Source of the DNA: Dokdonella_A sp963834755
GTDB taxonomy: Bacteria; Pseudomonadota; Gammaproteobacteria; Xanthomonadales; Rhodanobacteraceae
Direction of reading: 5' to 3'
NCBI GenBank assembly: GCA_963834755.1
Contig: CAWICQ010000011.1
Span: forward strand, 186,001 to 250,000
Length of the DNA: 64,000 bases
The position numbers and the translations under genes are program-made. Shown here piece after piece: positions 55,561 through 64,000 of this stretch. The notes beneath the pieces were generated by a model, which was given only the letters and a program-made list of their open reading frames with translations, ran no database searches and was not told the origin of the DNA. Within the stretch, counting starts at the first letter, position 1; each line of letters starts with the position of its first letter.

Positions 55561-56787
55561 ATGAGCGATCAGGACAATAAATCCAGCGCGAGCGGCAATC
55601 CCGACGCCGCCGAAAACGCCCGCAGCGGCCATGCGAACGGCAACGGAAATGGCAACGGCAAGCGGCGCACGATCCTGATCGTGATCGCGCTGGTGTTCGT
55701 GCTCGCCGGTCTCGGCTGGTGGCTGCTGTACGTGTTGGTGTTTTCGCTGCGCGAAACGACCGACGATGCGTATGTCAGCGGCAACCAGGTCAGCGTTTCC
55801 TCGCAGATCGCCGGCACCGTCATCGCCGTGCTCGCCGACGACACGCAGCTCGTGCAATCGGGTCAGGTACTGGTCAAGCTCGATCCGACCGACAGCGAAG
55901 TCGCGCTCGCGAAAGCAAAAAGCGCGCTCGCCAACGCGGTGCGGCAGGTGCGGCAACAGACGGAACTGGCGTCGCAATACGACGCGGCCATCGCCAGCCG
56001 CAAGCTCGAGCTTGCGCGCGCCGAAGCCGATCTGACACGCCGCCAGCCGCTGCTCGCCGACAAGGCGATCGCGCCGGAAGAAGTTTCGCATGCGCGCGAA
56101 GCCGTCGAGAACGCGCGCGCGGCACTCGATCTCGCTGAGCGTCAGAGCGCGGCGGCGCACGCGCTGGTCGACGGTACGTCTATTTCGGAAAATGCATCCG
56201 TGATGCAGGCGAAAGCCGCCTTCCGCGAAGCGTGGATCAATGCCGAGCGCAACGGCATCGTCGCGCCGCTCGGCGGCTATGTCGCGCAGCGCGCCGTGCA
56301 GGTCGGAAGCCGCGTGCAGCCGGGCCAGGCCCTGCTGACGATCATTCCGCTGCACGATCTCTGGATCGACGCGAACTTCAAGGAAAGCCAGCTGCGGAAC
56401 ATCCGCATCGGCCAGCCGGTCGCGATCGAGAGCGATCTCTACGGCGGATCCGCGGACTTTCACGGCAAAGTGGTCGGCCTCGCGCCGGGTACCGGCGCGG
56501 CGTTCGCGCTGTTGCCGCCGCAGAACGCGTCGGGCAACTGGATCAAGGTCGTGCAGCGCGTGCCGGTGCGCATCTCGCTCGATACGAAGGAGCTCGATCA
56601 GCATCCGTTGCGCGTCGGCCTTTCGACCGCGGTGAAAGTCGACACGCATGATCGCAGCGGACCGGTGCTCGCCACGGCGCCTTCGTCCAAGCCCGTCGCG
56701 GAAACCGATGTGTACGGCAGCGACTTCGCCAAGGCCGAAGCGGAAGCAAACACCATCGTGCGCGCGAATCTCGTCCAGAAACGTTGA
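55561..56787 (+). CDS. emrA: EmrA-type membrane fusion protein
   Basis: 408 residues. Cytoplasmic Gly/Asn-rich tail (GHANGNGNGNGK), one helix (TILIVIALVFVLAGLGWWLL), lipoyl halves (TDDAYVSGNQVSVSSQIAGT, VLVKLDPTDSEVALAKAKSA), a coiled coil (~95-190), and the second lipoyl half/beta-barrel (NGIVAPLGGYVAQRAVQVGS, LWIDANFKESQLRNIRIGQP). HlyD family adaptor linking EmrB to the outer-membrane factor; 10 bp after it. Confidence 0.93.
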   Translation: MSDQDNKSSASGNPDAAENARSGHANGNGNGNGKRRTILIVIALVFVLAGLGWWLLYVLVFSLRETTDDAYVSGNQVSVSSQIAGTVIAVLADDTQLVQSGQVLVKLDPTDSEVALAKAKSALANAVRQVRQQTELASQYDAAIASRKLELARAEADLTRRQPLLADKAIAPEEVSHAREAVENARAALDLAERQSAAAHALVDGTSISENASVMQAKAAFREAWINAERNGIVAPLGGYVAQRAVQVGSRVQPGQALLTIIPLHDLWIDANFKESQLRNIRIGQPVAIESDLYGGSADFHGKVVGLAPGTGAAFALLPPQNASGNWIKVVQRVPVRISLDTKELDQHPLRVGLSTAVKVDTHDRSGPVLATAPSSKPVAETDVYGSDFAKAEAEANTIVRANLVQKR

Positions 56788-56794
56788 AGCCGAC

Positions 56795-58340
56795 GTGGCC
56801 GAAGCGAAGAAACCGCTGCCGCCGCTGCACGGAACGCCACTCGCGCTGCTGACGGTCGCGGTCGCGTTCGCGACGTTCATGGAAGTGCTCGACATCACGA
56901 TCGTCAACGTGTCGGTGCCGCATATCGCCGGCAGCCTCGCAGTGAGTCCGCAGGAGGGCACCTGGGCGATCAGCTCGTATTCGCTGGCGAGCGCGATCAT
57001 GCAGCCGCTGTCCGGCTGGATCGGACGCCGCTTCGGCGAAGTCCGGAGCTTTTGCGTTTCGGCGATTCTGTTCGTCGCGATGTCGACGTTCTGCGGACTC
57101 GCCACCAGCATGCCGATGCTGGTCGTCGGCCGCCTGCTGCAAGGCGCGGGATCGGGGCCGATGGTTGCGCTGTCGCTCAGCCTTCTGCTCAACAACTATC
57201 CGAACGAGAAGAAAGGCCTCGCGCTCGCGCTGTGGGCGATGACGGTGGTCGTCGCGCCGATCTTCGGGCCGATTCTCGGCGGCTATATCACCGACAACTA
57301 TTCGTGGCCGTGGATTTTCTACATCAACGTGCCGGTCGGGATGCTCGCAGTGCTGATCACCTGGACGCTGCTTGCGCAACCGCGAATCGGTAACGGTCAA
57401 GGCGCCGATCGACATGGTCGGCCTCGTGCTGCTCATCGTCGGCGTCGGTTGTCTGCAGTTCATGCTCGACAACGGCAACGACAAGGACTGGTTCTCCTCG
57501 CCGATGATCACCGCGCTCGGCGTCATCGCCGTCGTGTGTCTCACCTTCTTCGTCGCCTGGGAACTGACCGATCGCCATCCGGTCGTCGATCTCAGTCTGT
57601 TCCGCTCGCGCAATTTCACCATCGGCGTGATCTCGATGGCGCTCGGCATGACCGCGTTCTTCGGCATCAACGTCGTCTACCCGCTGTGGCTGCAAACGGT
57701 CGTCGGCTACACCGCATCGTGGGCCGGCTATGCGACGGCGCCGGTCGGCATCCTCGCCTTTCTGATGGCGCCGATCATCGGTCGCAACATCCAGCGCTTG
57801 GAATTGCGCTGGGTCGTGACGTTTTCGTTCAGCGTGTTCGCCGCGACGTCGTACTGGTTCTCGACGTTTCCGGCCGACACATCGTTCTGGCAGTTCGTGC
57901 TGCCGCGCTTCCTGATGGGCCTGGCGATTCCGTGCTTCTTCATTCCGCTGAATCAGATCATTCTGTCGGGCCTGAAGCCGCACGAAATCGCCTCGGCGTC
58001 GGGTCTTTCGAATTTCTTCCGCACGATCGCCGCGAGCATCTCGACCGCGGTGACCGTGACGATGTGGCAACATCGCGGCGATTTTCATCACGCGACGCTG
58101 GCCGAGCACGTCACCGCGGCGAATCCGGCGACGCAACAATTCATCGGCGGTCTCACGGCGATCGGCGCGCCGGGCAACGGGCCGTGGCAGATCGTCGATA
58201 ACATCGTCAATCGCGAAGCGCTGACGCTCGCCGTCAACGACGTGTTCCTGCTTTACGCGGCCTTGTTCGTGGTCATGATTCCGATCGTCTGGCTCGCGCG
58301 ACCGCCGTTCGGCAACGTCGCTGCCACGGCGTCGCATTGA
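56795..58340 (+). CDS. emrB: EmrB/QacA-type drug:H+ antiporter (DHA2, 14 TM), frameshifted
   Basis: MFS exporter. Part 1 from GTG 56795: ATFMEVLDITIVNVSVPHIA (motif D-like), SLASAIMQPLSGWIGRRFGE (motif A), GRLLQGAGSGPMVALSLSLL (motif B), APIFGPILGGYITDNYSWPW (motif C). One extra base at 57371-57373 then shifts the frame; without it LLRNRESVTVKAPIDMVG continues into IVGVGCLQFMLDNGNDKDWF and the last helices (FGINVVYPLWLQTVVGYTAS, SASGLSNFFRTIAASIS). Repaired length ~514 residues, as in the family. Ends directly against the convergent acyltransferase gene. Confidence 0.93.
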
Positions 58341-59525
58341 TCAGCCGGGCGCGGTCCCGGCGGCGATGTCCGCGGCGGATTGACGCGCGGTATTCACCGG
58401 CGCACGCGATGGCCGATCCTCGTAACGCGAAGCCAGCCGATGTCCCAGGCGGATCGCGGGACGCTCGACGAAACGGAATATGAGCGTGGCGACCGCGAGC
58501 GTCAGCAACAGATTCACCACGAGATAGACCGCGAGGTGCTGCGTGCGCCAGATCGAGCTGACCGATTGTTGCATCAGCCACAAGTAGATCGGCTGGAGGA
58601 TGACCGCATGAAACAAGTAAATCGAATAACTGATGCGACCTAGCCAATCGGTCAGGTGCGTCTCGATGCGGAGAAAACGCGTGCCTGCGATGAAGACGAT
58701 GAAGCCGAGCGCATACGACACCGTGTAGTTCGGCAATGAACGGATCGCCAGCGTCGCGCCGATCGGCAGCACGAACGCATAGAAAATCCCAAGCCCGCGC
58801 AACACGAGCGATGCGAAGCGATCACGCGTGGCGCCGGCGTGTTCGAACCGGTACAGCGTTCCCCACAGCATCACCGAGAGATTCAGCAGCCAGAACGACG
58901 TGCCCACGCCGAGGACTGGCGGTCCAAGCCAGAGCATGAACATGCCGAAAAAGTGCACCAGCGCCAGCGCCGCCGACAGGATCGCGATGCGGCGCGCGGA
59001 AAAGAGGCTGCGTGTCAGCAACAAGACGATGCACAACGCGTAGAAGCCGAACTCGACCAGAAGAGTCCAGTACACGCCCTCGGCTGGCTGCACGCCGAAG
59101 ATGTCCTGCAGCAACGTCATGTTGACCGCAAAGTCGCCGGCGCCGAACGGCTGTCCGACCGACCAGAAAAATACGTATGCCGCGAGCGGTACCGACAGCC
59201 AGTACGCCGGGTAGATACGGAACAGGCGGCGGATGACGAAGCCCGCGACCGGCGCGCCGCTTGCGGGCTTGATGCTGAACGGAATAACGAATCCGCTGAT
59301 CAGGAAAAACACGACGACGCCGACGCGACCGATGTCGATCTCTGAAATGACATCGTTGAGCCAGCGCCCCTGCGCGGCCGTTTCCGGACTCAGCGCGTGA
59401 TAGCTGTTGGCGACGTGCAGACACAAGACGAGCAGCGCAGCGATTCCGCGCAATGCATCGATGTAGCGCAAGCGGCCGCCTTCCTGCGGACGACATAGCG
59501 CGGCGTTTGCGGCGGAATCGGTCAT
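58341..59525 (-). CDS. acyltransferase 3 (OafA/YrhL) family membrane protein 1
   Basis: 394 residues, about ten helices. Motifs of the O-acyltransferase family: YIDALRGIAALLVLCLHVAN, GRVGVVVFFLISGFVIPFSI, RRLFRIYPAYWLSVPLAA, TLLVEFGFYALCIVLLLTR, DWLGRISYSIYLFHAVILQP, HRL near the end. Adds acyl groups to surface sugars or lipids; acceptor unknown. Paralogue of the gene just upstream, same strand, 108-bp gap. Confidence 0.88.
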   Translation of the reverse strand: MTDSAANAALCRPQEGGRLRYIDALRGIAALLVLCLHVANSYHALSPETAAQGRWLNDVISEIDIGRVGVVVFFLISGFVIPFSIKPASGAPVAGFVIRRLFRIYPAYWLSVPLAAYVFFWSVGQPFGAGDFAVNMTLLQDIFGVQPAEGVYWTLLVEFGFYALCIVLLLTRSLFSARRIAILSAALALVHFFGMFMLWLGPPVLGVGTSFWLLNLSVMLWGTLYRFEHAGATRDRFASLVLRGLGIFYAFVLPIGATLAIRSLPNYTVSYALGFIVFIAGTRFLRIETHLTDWLGRISYSIYLFHAVILQPIYLWLMQQSVSSIWRTQHLAVYLVVNLLLTLAVATLIFRFVERPAIRLGHRLASRYEDRPSRAPVNTARQSAADIAAGTAPG

Positions 59526-59633
59526 GCCCGGGCGGCGATGAAACAAGGGCGCACATACTCGCGGATGCGCGCGCGCCTGTGCAAGCGTCGCGGCCGCCGG
59601 ACGAGCGCGCTCACGAATTCTCGCGTGCCGGCA

Positions 59634-60782
59634 TCACACGCGCGCCTCGATCGCCTGCAAGCGGCGCGGTGCACTGACGCGAGCGGCCAGTCGATGACCG
59701 AGCCGGATACCCGGCCTTTCGACTGCAAAGTAGACCAGGCTGGCGACCGCGAGCACGACAAGAACGCCGGTTCCGGCGTAGACGCCGAATGGACGCGCGC
59801 GCCACCACGAGCCTTCGGGCTGGTGCAACAGCCACCATTCGATCGCCAGAAAAACAATCACGTGAAATAGATAGATCGAGTAGCTGATCCGGCCGAGCCA
59901 GTCGGTCAGCCGCGTCTCGATGCGCACGCGCGTGCCGAACAGAAAGATCGCAAAGCCGATCACGTAGGTCGCCAGCGTGTTGCGCATGTATCCCGTGGAT
60001 GCCAGCGAAATCAACGGCAGGATCACCACGTAAAAAAAGAGAAGGCCCCACAGCACGACAGCGCCGAACCTGTCGCGGTCGATCGGCGCCGCGTCGCATC
60101 GACTTCGATACAACATGCCCCAGAACATCACCGAAAGATTGAGAGACCAGAACAGCGCGTTTTCGCCGATCAGCGCGCGGCCGTGACCATAGGTCGGCAG
60201 AATGACCGCAAAAATAGCAGCGAGAAATGCCGCGAGCATGCCGATCCGGCGTGTCGCGAACAGGCTTCGAGACCACAACAGCCCGACGCAGAGAAGATAG
60301 AAGACGAGCTCGACCGGCAGCGTCCAGTACACGCCTTCGGCGGCGCGCACGCCGAGCGCGTATTGCAGCAACGTGAGATTGACCAGCAGTTCGTGCGTAT
60401 CGAAACGCGTGCCCCAGATCCAGAAACCGGTGGCCGCCGCGAGCGGCACCGAAAGCCAGTACGCGGGAAATATGCGGAAGAAACGCTTGATCAGGAACGA
60501 AAGTGCCGGCGCGGGACGATCCGGACGAATGCTGAACGGAATCACGAAACCGCTGATCAGAAAAAAGACGACGACGCCGATGTGACCCACATCGATACGC
60601 CCCGGCCAGGCCGTGAACCAGCGGTGATCCTGCGCCGTCTCGGGGCCGATCCGATTGAACATTCCCGCGGCGTGCAGCCAGACGACCAGCAGCGCGGCGA
60701 CGGCGCGCAACGTGTCGATGTAACGCATCCGCTCGGCATTGCGGATGGATGCTACCGGCGATGTTTCGGACGGCTCCGGCAT
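59634..60782 (-). CDS. acyltransferase 3 (OafA/YrhL) family membrane protein 2
   Basis: 382 residues with the same plan: YIDTLRAVAALLVVWLHAAG, GHIGVVVFFLISGFVIPFSI, KRFFRIFPAYWLSVPLAAAT, GVYWTLPVELVFYLLCVGL, DWLGRISYSIYLFHVIVFLA. The segment GVVVFFLISGFVIPFSI is identical to the neighbour, so the pair arose by tandem duplication. Start at MPEPSETSPV (60782). Confidence 0.88.
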   Translation of the reverse strand: MPEPSETSPVASIRNAERMRYIDTLRAVAALLVVWLHAAGMFNRIGPETAQDHRWFTAWPGRIDVGHIGVVVFFLISGFVIPFSIRPDRPAPALSFLIKRFFRIFPAYWLSVPLAAATGFWIWGTRFDTHELLVNLTLLQYALGVRAAEGVYWTLPVELVFYLLCVGLLWSRSLFATRRIGMLAAFLAAIFAVILPTYGHGRALIGENALFWSLNLSVMFWGMLYRSRCDAAPIDRDRFGAVVLWGLLFFYVVILPLISLASTGYMRNTLATYVIGFAIFLFGTRVRIETRLTDWLGRISYSIYLFHVIVFLAIEWWLLHQPEGSWWRARPFGVYAGTGVLVVLAVASLVYFAVERPGIRLGHRLAARVSAPRRLQAIEARV

Positions 60783-60930
60783 GGCTCGCGCGTGCAACAG
60801 GTGCCGGGCATCGTCGCCGCTCGCCACGCGGATCGCAAGGCCGAGCGCGCGGCCGGGTGAGCGCTATCGAAGATCGGAATCGGTGGACTTCGCCGCTGCC
60901 GCGCGGCAACGCCGCGCGGCATGCCGGCGG

Positions 60931-63900
60931 TCAGTCGCGATCCCAAGGCGCGTGCGCCTCGTTCCTCTCGTTGTCCGAGTGCGAAGCCGAGCCGCCCGGG
61001 CTGGCGGCGTTGCCGTCCGGCACCGCGATCTCCGGAAGATTCTTCGCGCGCAGACTCGCGTTCGTCTTGGCCAGATCGCCTTCGCGCAACTTGGCGAACT
61101 GCTGCTTGACGTCGCCCAGCTCGCGATTCAACGCGTCGATGCGCGCGAGCTGATAGTCGGACGGCTTGCCGTCGTAGGACATGATCGCGCCATACAACGT
61201 ATCGGCGTGCTCGCGCAGGCGCTCTTCGCCGGTGATGGCGCCGCCTTCCTTGGTCGCGACGATCTTCTTGCGCAGCTCGTCGGCCTTCGCGGAAAGCTGG
61301 GTGAGCTGCTTGCGCAGCGCATCGCCCTCCCCGAGTTTGGATGCCTTGGCATCGGCTTGCGTGCGCACGGCGTTGATCTGGTCGACCAGACCGCTCATGT
61401 CGCCGAACAAGCTGCGCACGCGCATCGCGGCGTCGTATTGCGCGCGACGATCGGCGGCCGAGAACGTGACACGACGATCGAGTCCGACGTCCATCTTGGT
61501 CTCGTAGACGTCCTTGCCCTTGGTCATGCGCACGGTGTATGTGCCGGGCGGAACGCGCGGGCCCTGCGTCGAATTGAACGCGATCTGCGCGGCCGGCGGC
61601 ACGCGCGGCGGCTTGACGCGCATCTGCCACGTCACGCGGTTGATGCCGCGGCGCACGCTCGCGGGAACCGTATCGATGACCGTTCCCTTATCGTCGAGGA
61701 TGTCGATCTTGAGCTTGCCGAAAAGATGACGGCTCTTCTGGTAGTACGTGATCTCGGCCCCGTTCGGCGGATTGGGACCGGTGAAGCTCGCATCGCCTTC
61801 CGACCATCCGCCGAATGCGGTGATGCGCTGCTGCACCGGACGGGTGGCGAGAAACGCGGCTTCGCTGTCGAGCGTCTTGGCATCGAGCGCTCGCAGCGGC
61901 GTCAAGTCGTCGATGACCCAGATGCCGCGTCCGTGCGTTGCCAGCGCCAGCGAAGAATCGCGATCCTGGAACGCCAGGTCGCGCACCGCGACGGCCGGAA
62001 AATCGCCGCCCTTGAATTGTGCCCACTGCCCGCCGCCGTCGATCGAGATCCACAAACCGAATTCGGTGCCGGCAAAGAGTATTTCGGGCTTCATCGTGTC
62101 CTGCTTCACGACGTGCGCGTAACCGCGCAATCCCTTGCTGTCCTTCGGCGAGACGAGCGCGGTCCAGGTTTTGCCGAAATCGGTCGTCTCGAAAATGTAC
62201 GGCGCCATGTCGCCGAACGTGTGGCGGTCGAACGCGACGAACGCGGTGCCGGGGTCGAAGGTTCCGGCCTGCACCCACGAAACCCACGAATGCTCGGGCA
62301 CGCCCTTGATGTTGCGCACGACGTTGTTCCAGCTCTTGCCGCCGTCGCGCGTGAGCTGCACGTTGCCGTCGTCGGTACCGACCCAGATGACGCCGGCCTG
62401 TTTCGGCGATTCGCTGATCGAATAGATCGTCGTGTACGTCTCCGCTGCCGAGTTGTCGACGGTCACGCCGCCCGACTCTTCCTGCTTCTGCTTCTGCGGA
62501 TCGTTGGTCGTCAGATCCGGCGAAATGCGATCCCAGCTCTGGCCATGATCGCGCGAGCGGAACAGGAACTGCGCGCCGATGTAGATCGTGCCCTTCTCGT
62601 TCGGCGAGAGCGCGATCGGCGTGTTCCAGTTCCAGCGCAACTTCTCGTTGTAGTTCGCCTCCGGTTGGATGCTGCGCAGCTCGTGCGTCAGGCGATTGAC
62701 ACGTCCGATGGTGCCGCCCTGCGCTTCGGCGTAGATGTAGTTCGGATCGGCCGGATCTTCGAACGACCAGAAACCATCACCGCCGTACATGTTTTCCCAG
62801 CGCGAATTGGTGATGCCGCCGGGATACGCGCTGTCGCCGACCCACGAGCTGTTGTCCTGCAGGCCGCCGTAGACGCGGAACGGATCGGCCTGATCGACGC
62901 TCACGTGGTAGAACTGCGACACCGGCAGATTGTTCTGCTTCCACCACTTGTTGCCGCCGTCGTAAGACTGCCAGAGACCGCCGTCGTCGCCCGTGATCAC
63001 GTGCTGCGTGTCGGTCGGATCGATCCACACATCGTGATGATCGCCGTGGCTGCCGCCGCCGACGTTGGCGAAGCTCTTGCCGCCATCGAGACTCTGGATC
63101 AGGTTGAGATCAGGCTTGAAGAGTCGATCAGGATTTTTCGGATCGATGATCAGGTTCGCGAAATAGAACGGCCGCCAGACCATCAGCTGGCTCTTGTCGC
63201 GCTTGTCCCAGGTCTTGCCGCCGTCGTCCGAGCGGAACAGCGCCGAATCGGTGGATTCGACGAACGCGTAGACGATGTTCGAAGCCGACGGCGCGACCGC
63301 GACCGCGATGCGGCCGAAGGGTTTCTTCGGGAAACCCTTGTTGGCGGTCTCGGTGACTTCGGTCCACGAGCGGCCACCGTCGCTCGAACGGAACAAGCCG
63401 CTGCCGGATGGCACATTGGCCGATTCGCCGCCGGAGCGGAACGTCCAGCCCTTGCGGCGGAAATCCCAGAGCGCGGCGAAGACGACATTCGGATCGTTGG
63501 GATCGAGACTGATCGACGAGCAGCCGGTCGAGAGGTTCTTGCCTTTCAGCACCAGCGTCCAGTTCTTGCCGCCGTCGCTCGTCTTGTAGAGACCGCGATC
63601 CGCCGAATCGCTCCACAGTTTGCCCGGCACGCAGGCGTACACCGTGTTGCCGTCTTTCGGATCGACTTTGATCTTCGCGATGCGCTCGGAGTCCTTGAGA
63701 CCCATGTTGGTCCATGTCTCGCCGCCGTCCACGGACTTGTAGATGCCGTCGCCGACCGACACGGTATTGCGCGTCCACGATTCGCCGGTGCCGACCCAGA
63801 TCGTGTCGTGATTGGAAGGATCGATCGCGATCGAACCAATCGACTGCACCGGCTGCTTGTCGAACACCGACTTGAACGTCGTGCCGCCGTCGGTCGATTT

Positions 63901-64000
63901 CCAGACACCTCCGGACGCCGCGCCGATCATCAGCGTGGTCTTGCCGTCCTTGCCCGGAACCGCAGCGACCGCGGCGATGCGGCCGCTCATCGTCGCGGAT
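60931..64000 (-). CDS. sortilin/BNR-repeat glycosyl-hydrolase-like protein, 5' end outside the window
   Basis: At least 1,023 residues; the reading frame is still open at the window edge (upstream codons encode S-A-T before MSGRIAAVAAV), so the true N-terminus and signal peptide are missing. BNR/Asp-box repeats SxDGGxxW: KSTDGGTTF, KSVDGGETWTN, KTSDGGKNWTL, RSSDGGRSWTE, RSDDGGKTWDK, QSLDGGKSF, RSRDHGQSWDR, LTRDGGKSWNN, ETTDFGKTWT. Two propellers of the VPS10/sortilin kind, then a C-terminal helical region (ADELRKKIVATKEGG, RIDALNRELGDVKQQFAKLR). Large secreted proteins of this kind are common in Lysobacterales; function unproven. Confidence 0.85.
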   Translation of the reverse strand, partial: SATMSGRIAAVAAVPGKDGKTTLMIGAASGGVWKSTDGGTTFKSVFDKQPVQSIGSIAIDPSNHDTIWVGTGESWTRNTVSVGDGIYKSVDGGETWTNMGLKDSERIAKIKVDPKDGNTVYACVPGKLWSDSADRGLYKTSDGGKNWTLVLKGKNLSTGCSSISLDPNDPNVVFAALWDFRRKGWTFRSGGESANVPSGSGLFRSSDGGRSWTEVTETANKGFPKKPFGRIAVAVAPSASNIVYAFVESTDSALFRSDDGGKTWDKRDKSQLMVWRPFYFANLIIDPKNPDRLFKPDLNLIQSLDGGKSFANVGGGSHGDHHDVWIDPTDTQHVITGDDGGLWQSYDGGNKWWKQNNLPVSQFYHVSVDQADPFRVYGGLQDNSSWVGDSAYPGGITNSRWENMYGGDGFWSFEDPADPNYIYAEAQGGTIGRVNRLTHELRSIQPEANYNEKLRWNWNTPIALSPNEKGTIYIGAQFLFRSRDHGQSWDRISPDLTTNDPQKQKQEESGGVTVDNSAAETYTTIYSISESPKQAGVIWVGTDDGNVQLTRDGGKSWNNVVRNIKGVPEHSWVSWVQAGTFDPGTAFVAFDRHTFGDMAPYIFETTDFGKTWTALVSPKDSKGLRGYAHVVKQDTMKPEILFAGTEFGLWISIDGGGQWAQFKGGDFPAVAVRDLAFQDRDSSLALATHGRGIWVIDDLTPLRALDAKTLDSEAAFLATRPVQQRITAFGGWSEGDASFTGPNPPNGAEITYYQKSRHLFGKLKIDILDDKGTVIDTVPASVRRGINRVTWQMRVKPPRVPPAAQIAFNSTQGPRVPPGTYTVRMTKGKDVYETKMDVGLDRRVTFSAADRRAQYDAAMRVRSLFGDMSGLVDQINAVRTQADAKASKLGEGDALRKQLTQLSAKADELRKKIVATKEGGAITGEERLREHADTLYGAIMSYDGKPSDYQLARIDALNRELGDVKQQFAKLREGDLAKTNASLRAKNLPEIAVPDGNAASPGGSASHSDNERNEAHAPWDRD

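Overview
The window is 64 kb of high-GC (roughly 60-65 %) gammaproteobacterial chromosome. Gene content and order point to the Lysobacterales (Xanthomonadales), most likely a Rhodanobacteraceae-type bacterium. The evidence is the order sdhCDAB-sdhE-ygfX-lolCD-comEC-exbBD-msbA-lpxK, a complete pqqABCDE operon, Xanthomonad-style CTCTCCC and GGGATTCGG intergenic repeats, and secreted proteins ending in IFxDGFD. This is inference from family knowledge, not a database match. I saw no rRNA, tRNA, CRISPR array, transposase or phage gene.

Layout. 0-2.8 kb (minus): DoxX-like membrane protein, Rap1a/Tai-like protein, alpha/beta hydrolase and DUF72 protein. 2.8-7.4 kb (plus): a non-homologous end-joining module (ligD, ku) with a MerR-TPR protein. 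7.5-13.2 kb (plus): an ABC-2 exporter, then an ECF42-type regulon of three YciI/DGPF proteins, a VOC protein and the sigma factor, with two matching promoters and a chimeric small gene. 13.3-18.5 kb (minus): AlkB-like oxygenase and a giant Lhr helicase carrying two palindromic repeat insertions. 18.9-22.0 kb (minus): prolyl aminopeptidase plus a two-component system. 22.2-27.4 kb (plus): pqqABCDE and an M13 metallopeptidase. 27.6-40.5 kb (minus): lpxK, msbA, exbD, exbB, comEC, lolD, lolC, ygfX, sdhE, sdhB, sdhA, sdhD, sdhC and a DUF1674 assembly factor. 40.6-53.9 kb (mostly plus): ygfZ, a SleB-like hydrolase, a glycine-zipper lipoprotein (minus), mgtE, three secreted beta-propeller/HAF-type proteins, a CadC-like regulator, tatD, tcdA (minus) and a c'-type cytochrome. 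54.1-58.3 kb (plus): an EmrAB-type tripartite efflux operon. 58.3-64 kb (minus): two tandem acyltransferase-3 proteins and a BNR-repeat protein cut by the window edge.

Sequence quality or decay. Ten genes (ligD, lhr, pqqB, pqqC, exbB, lolD, lolC, ygfX, sdhB, emrB) contain twelve single-base indels, ten insertions and two deletions. Removing each one restores a normal-length family protein. Several of these genes are core functions, so many of the indels are probably assembly errors. I annotate these genes at full length and mark the break.

Most interesting points: the duplication-born chimera between the ABC permease and the DGPF operon, with two copies of an ECF42-type promoter; palindromic elements inserted in frame in lhr; the apparently leaderless M13 peptidase in the PQQ operon; the hairpin after pqqA; and the perfect hairpin exactly at the ligD frameshift.
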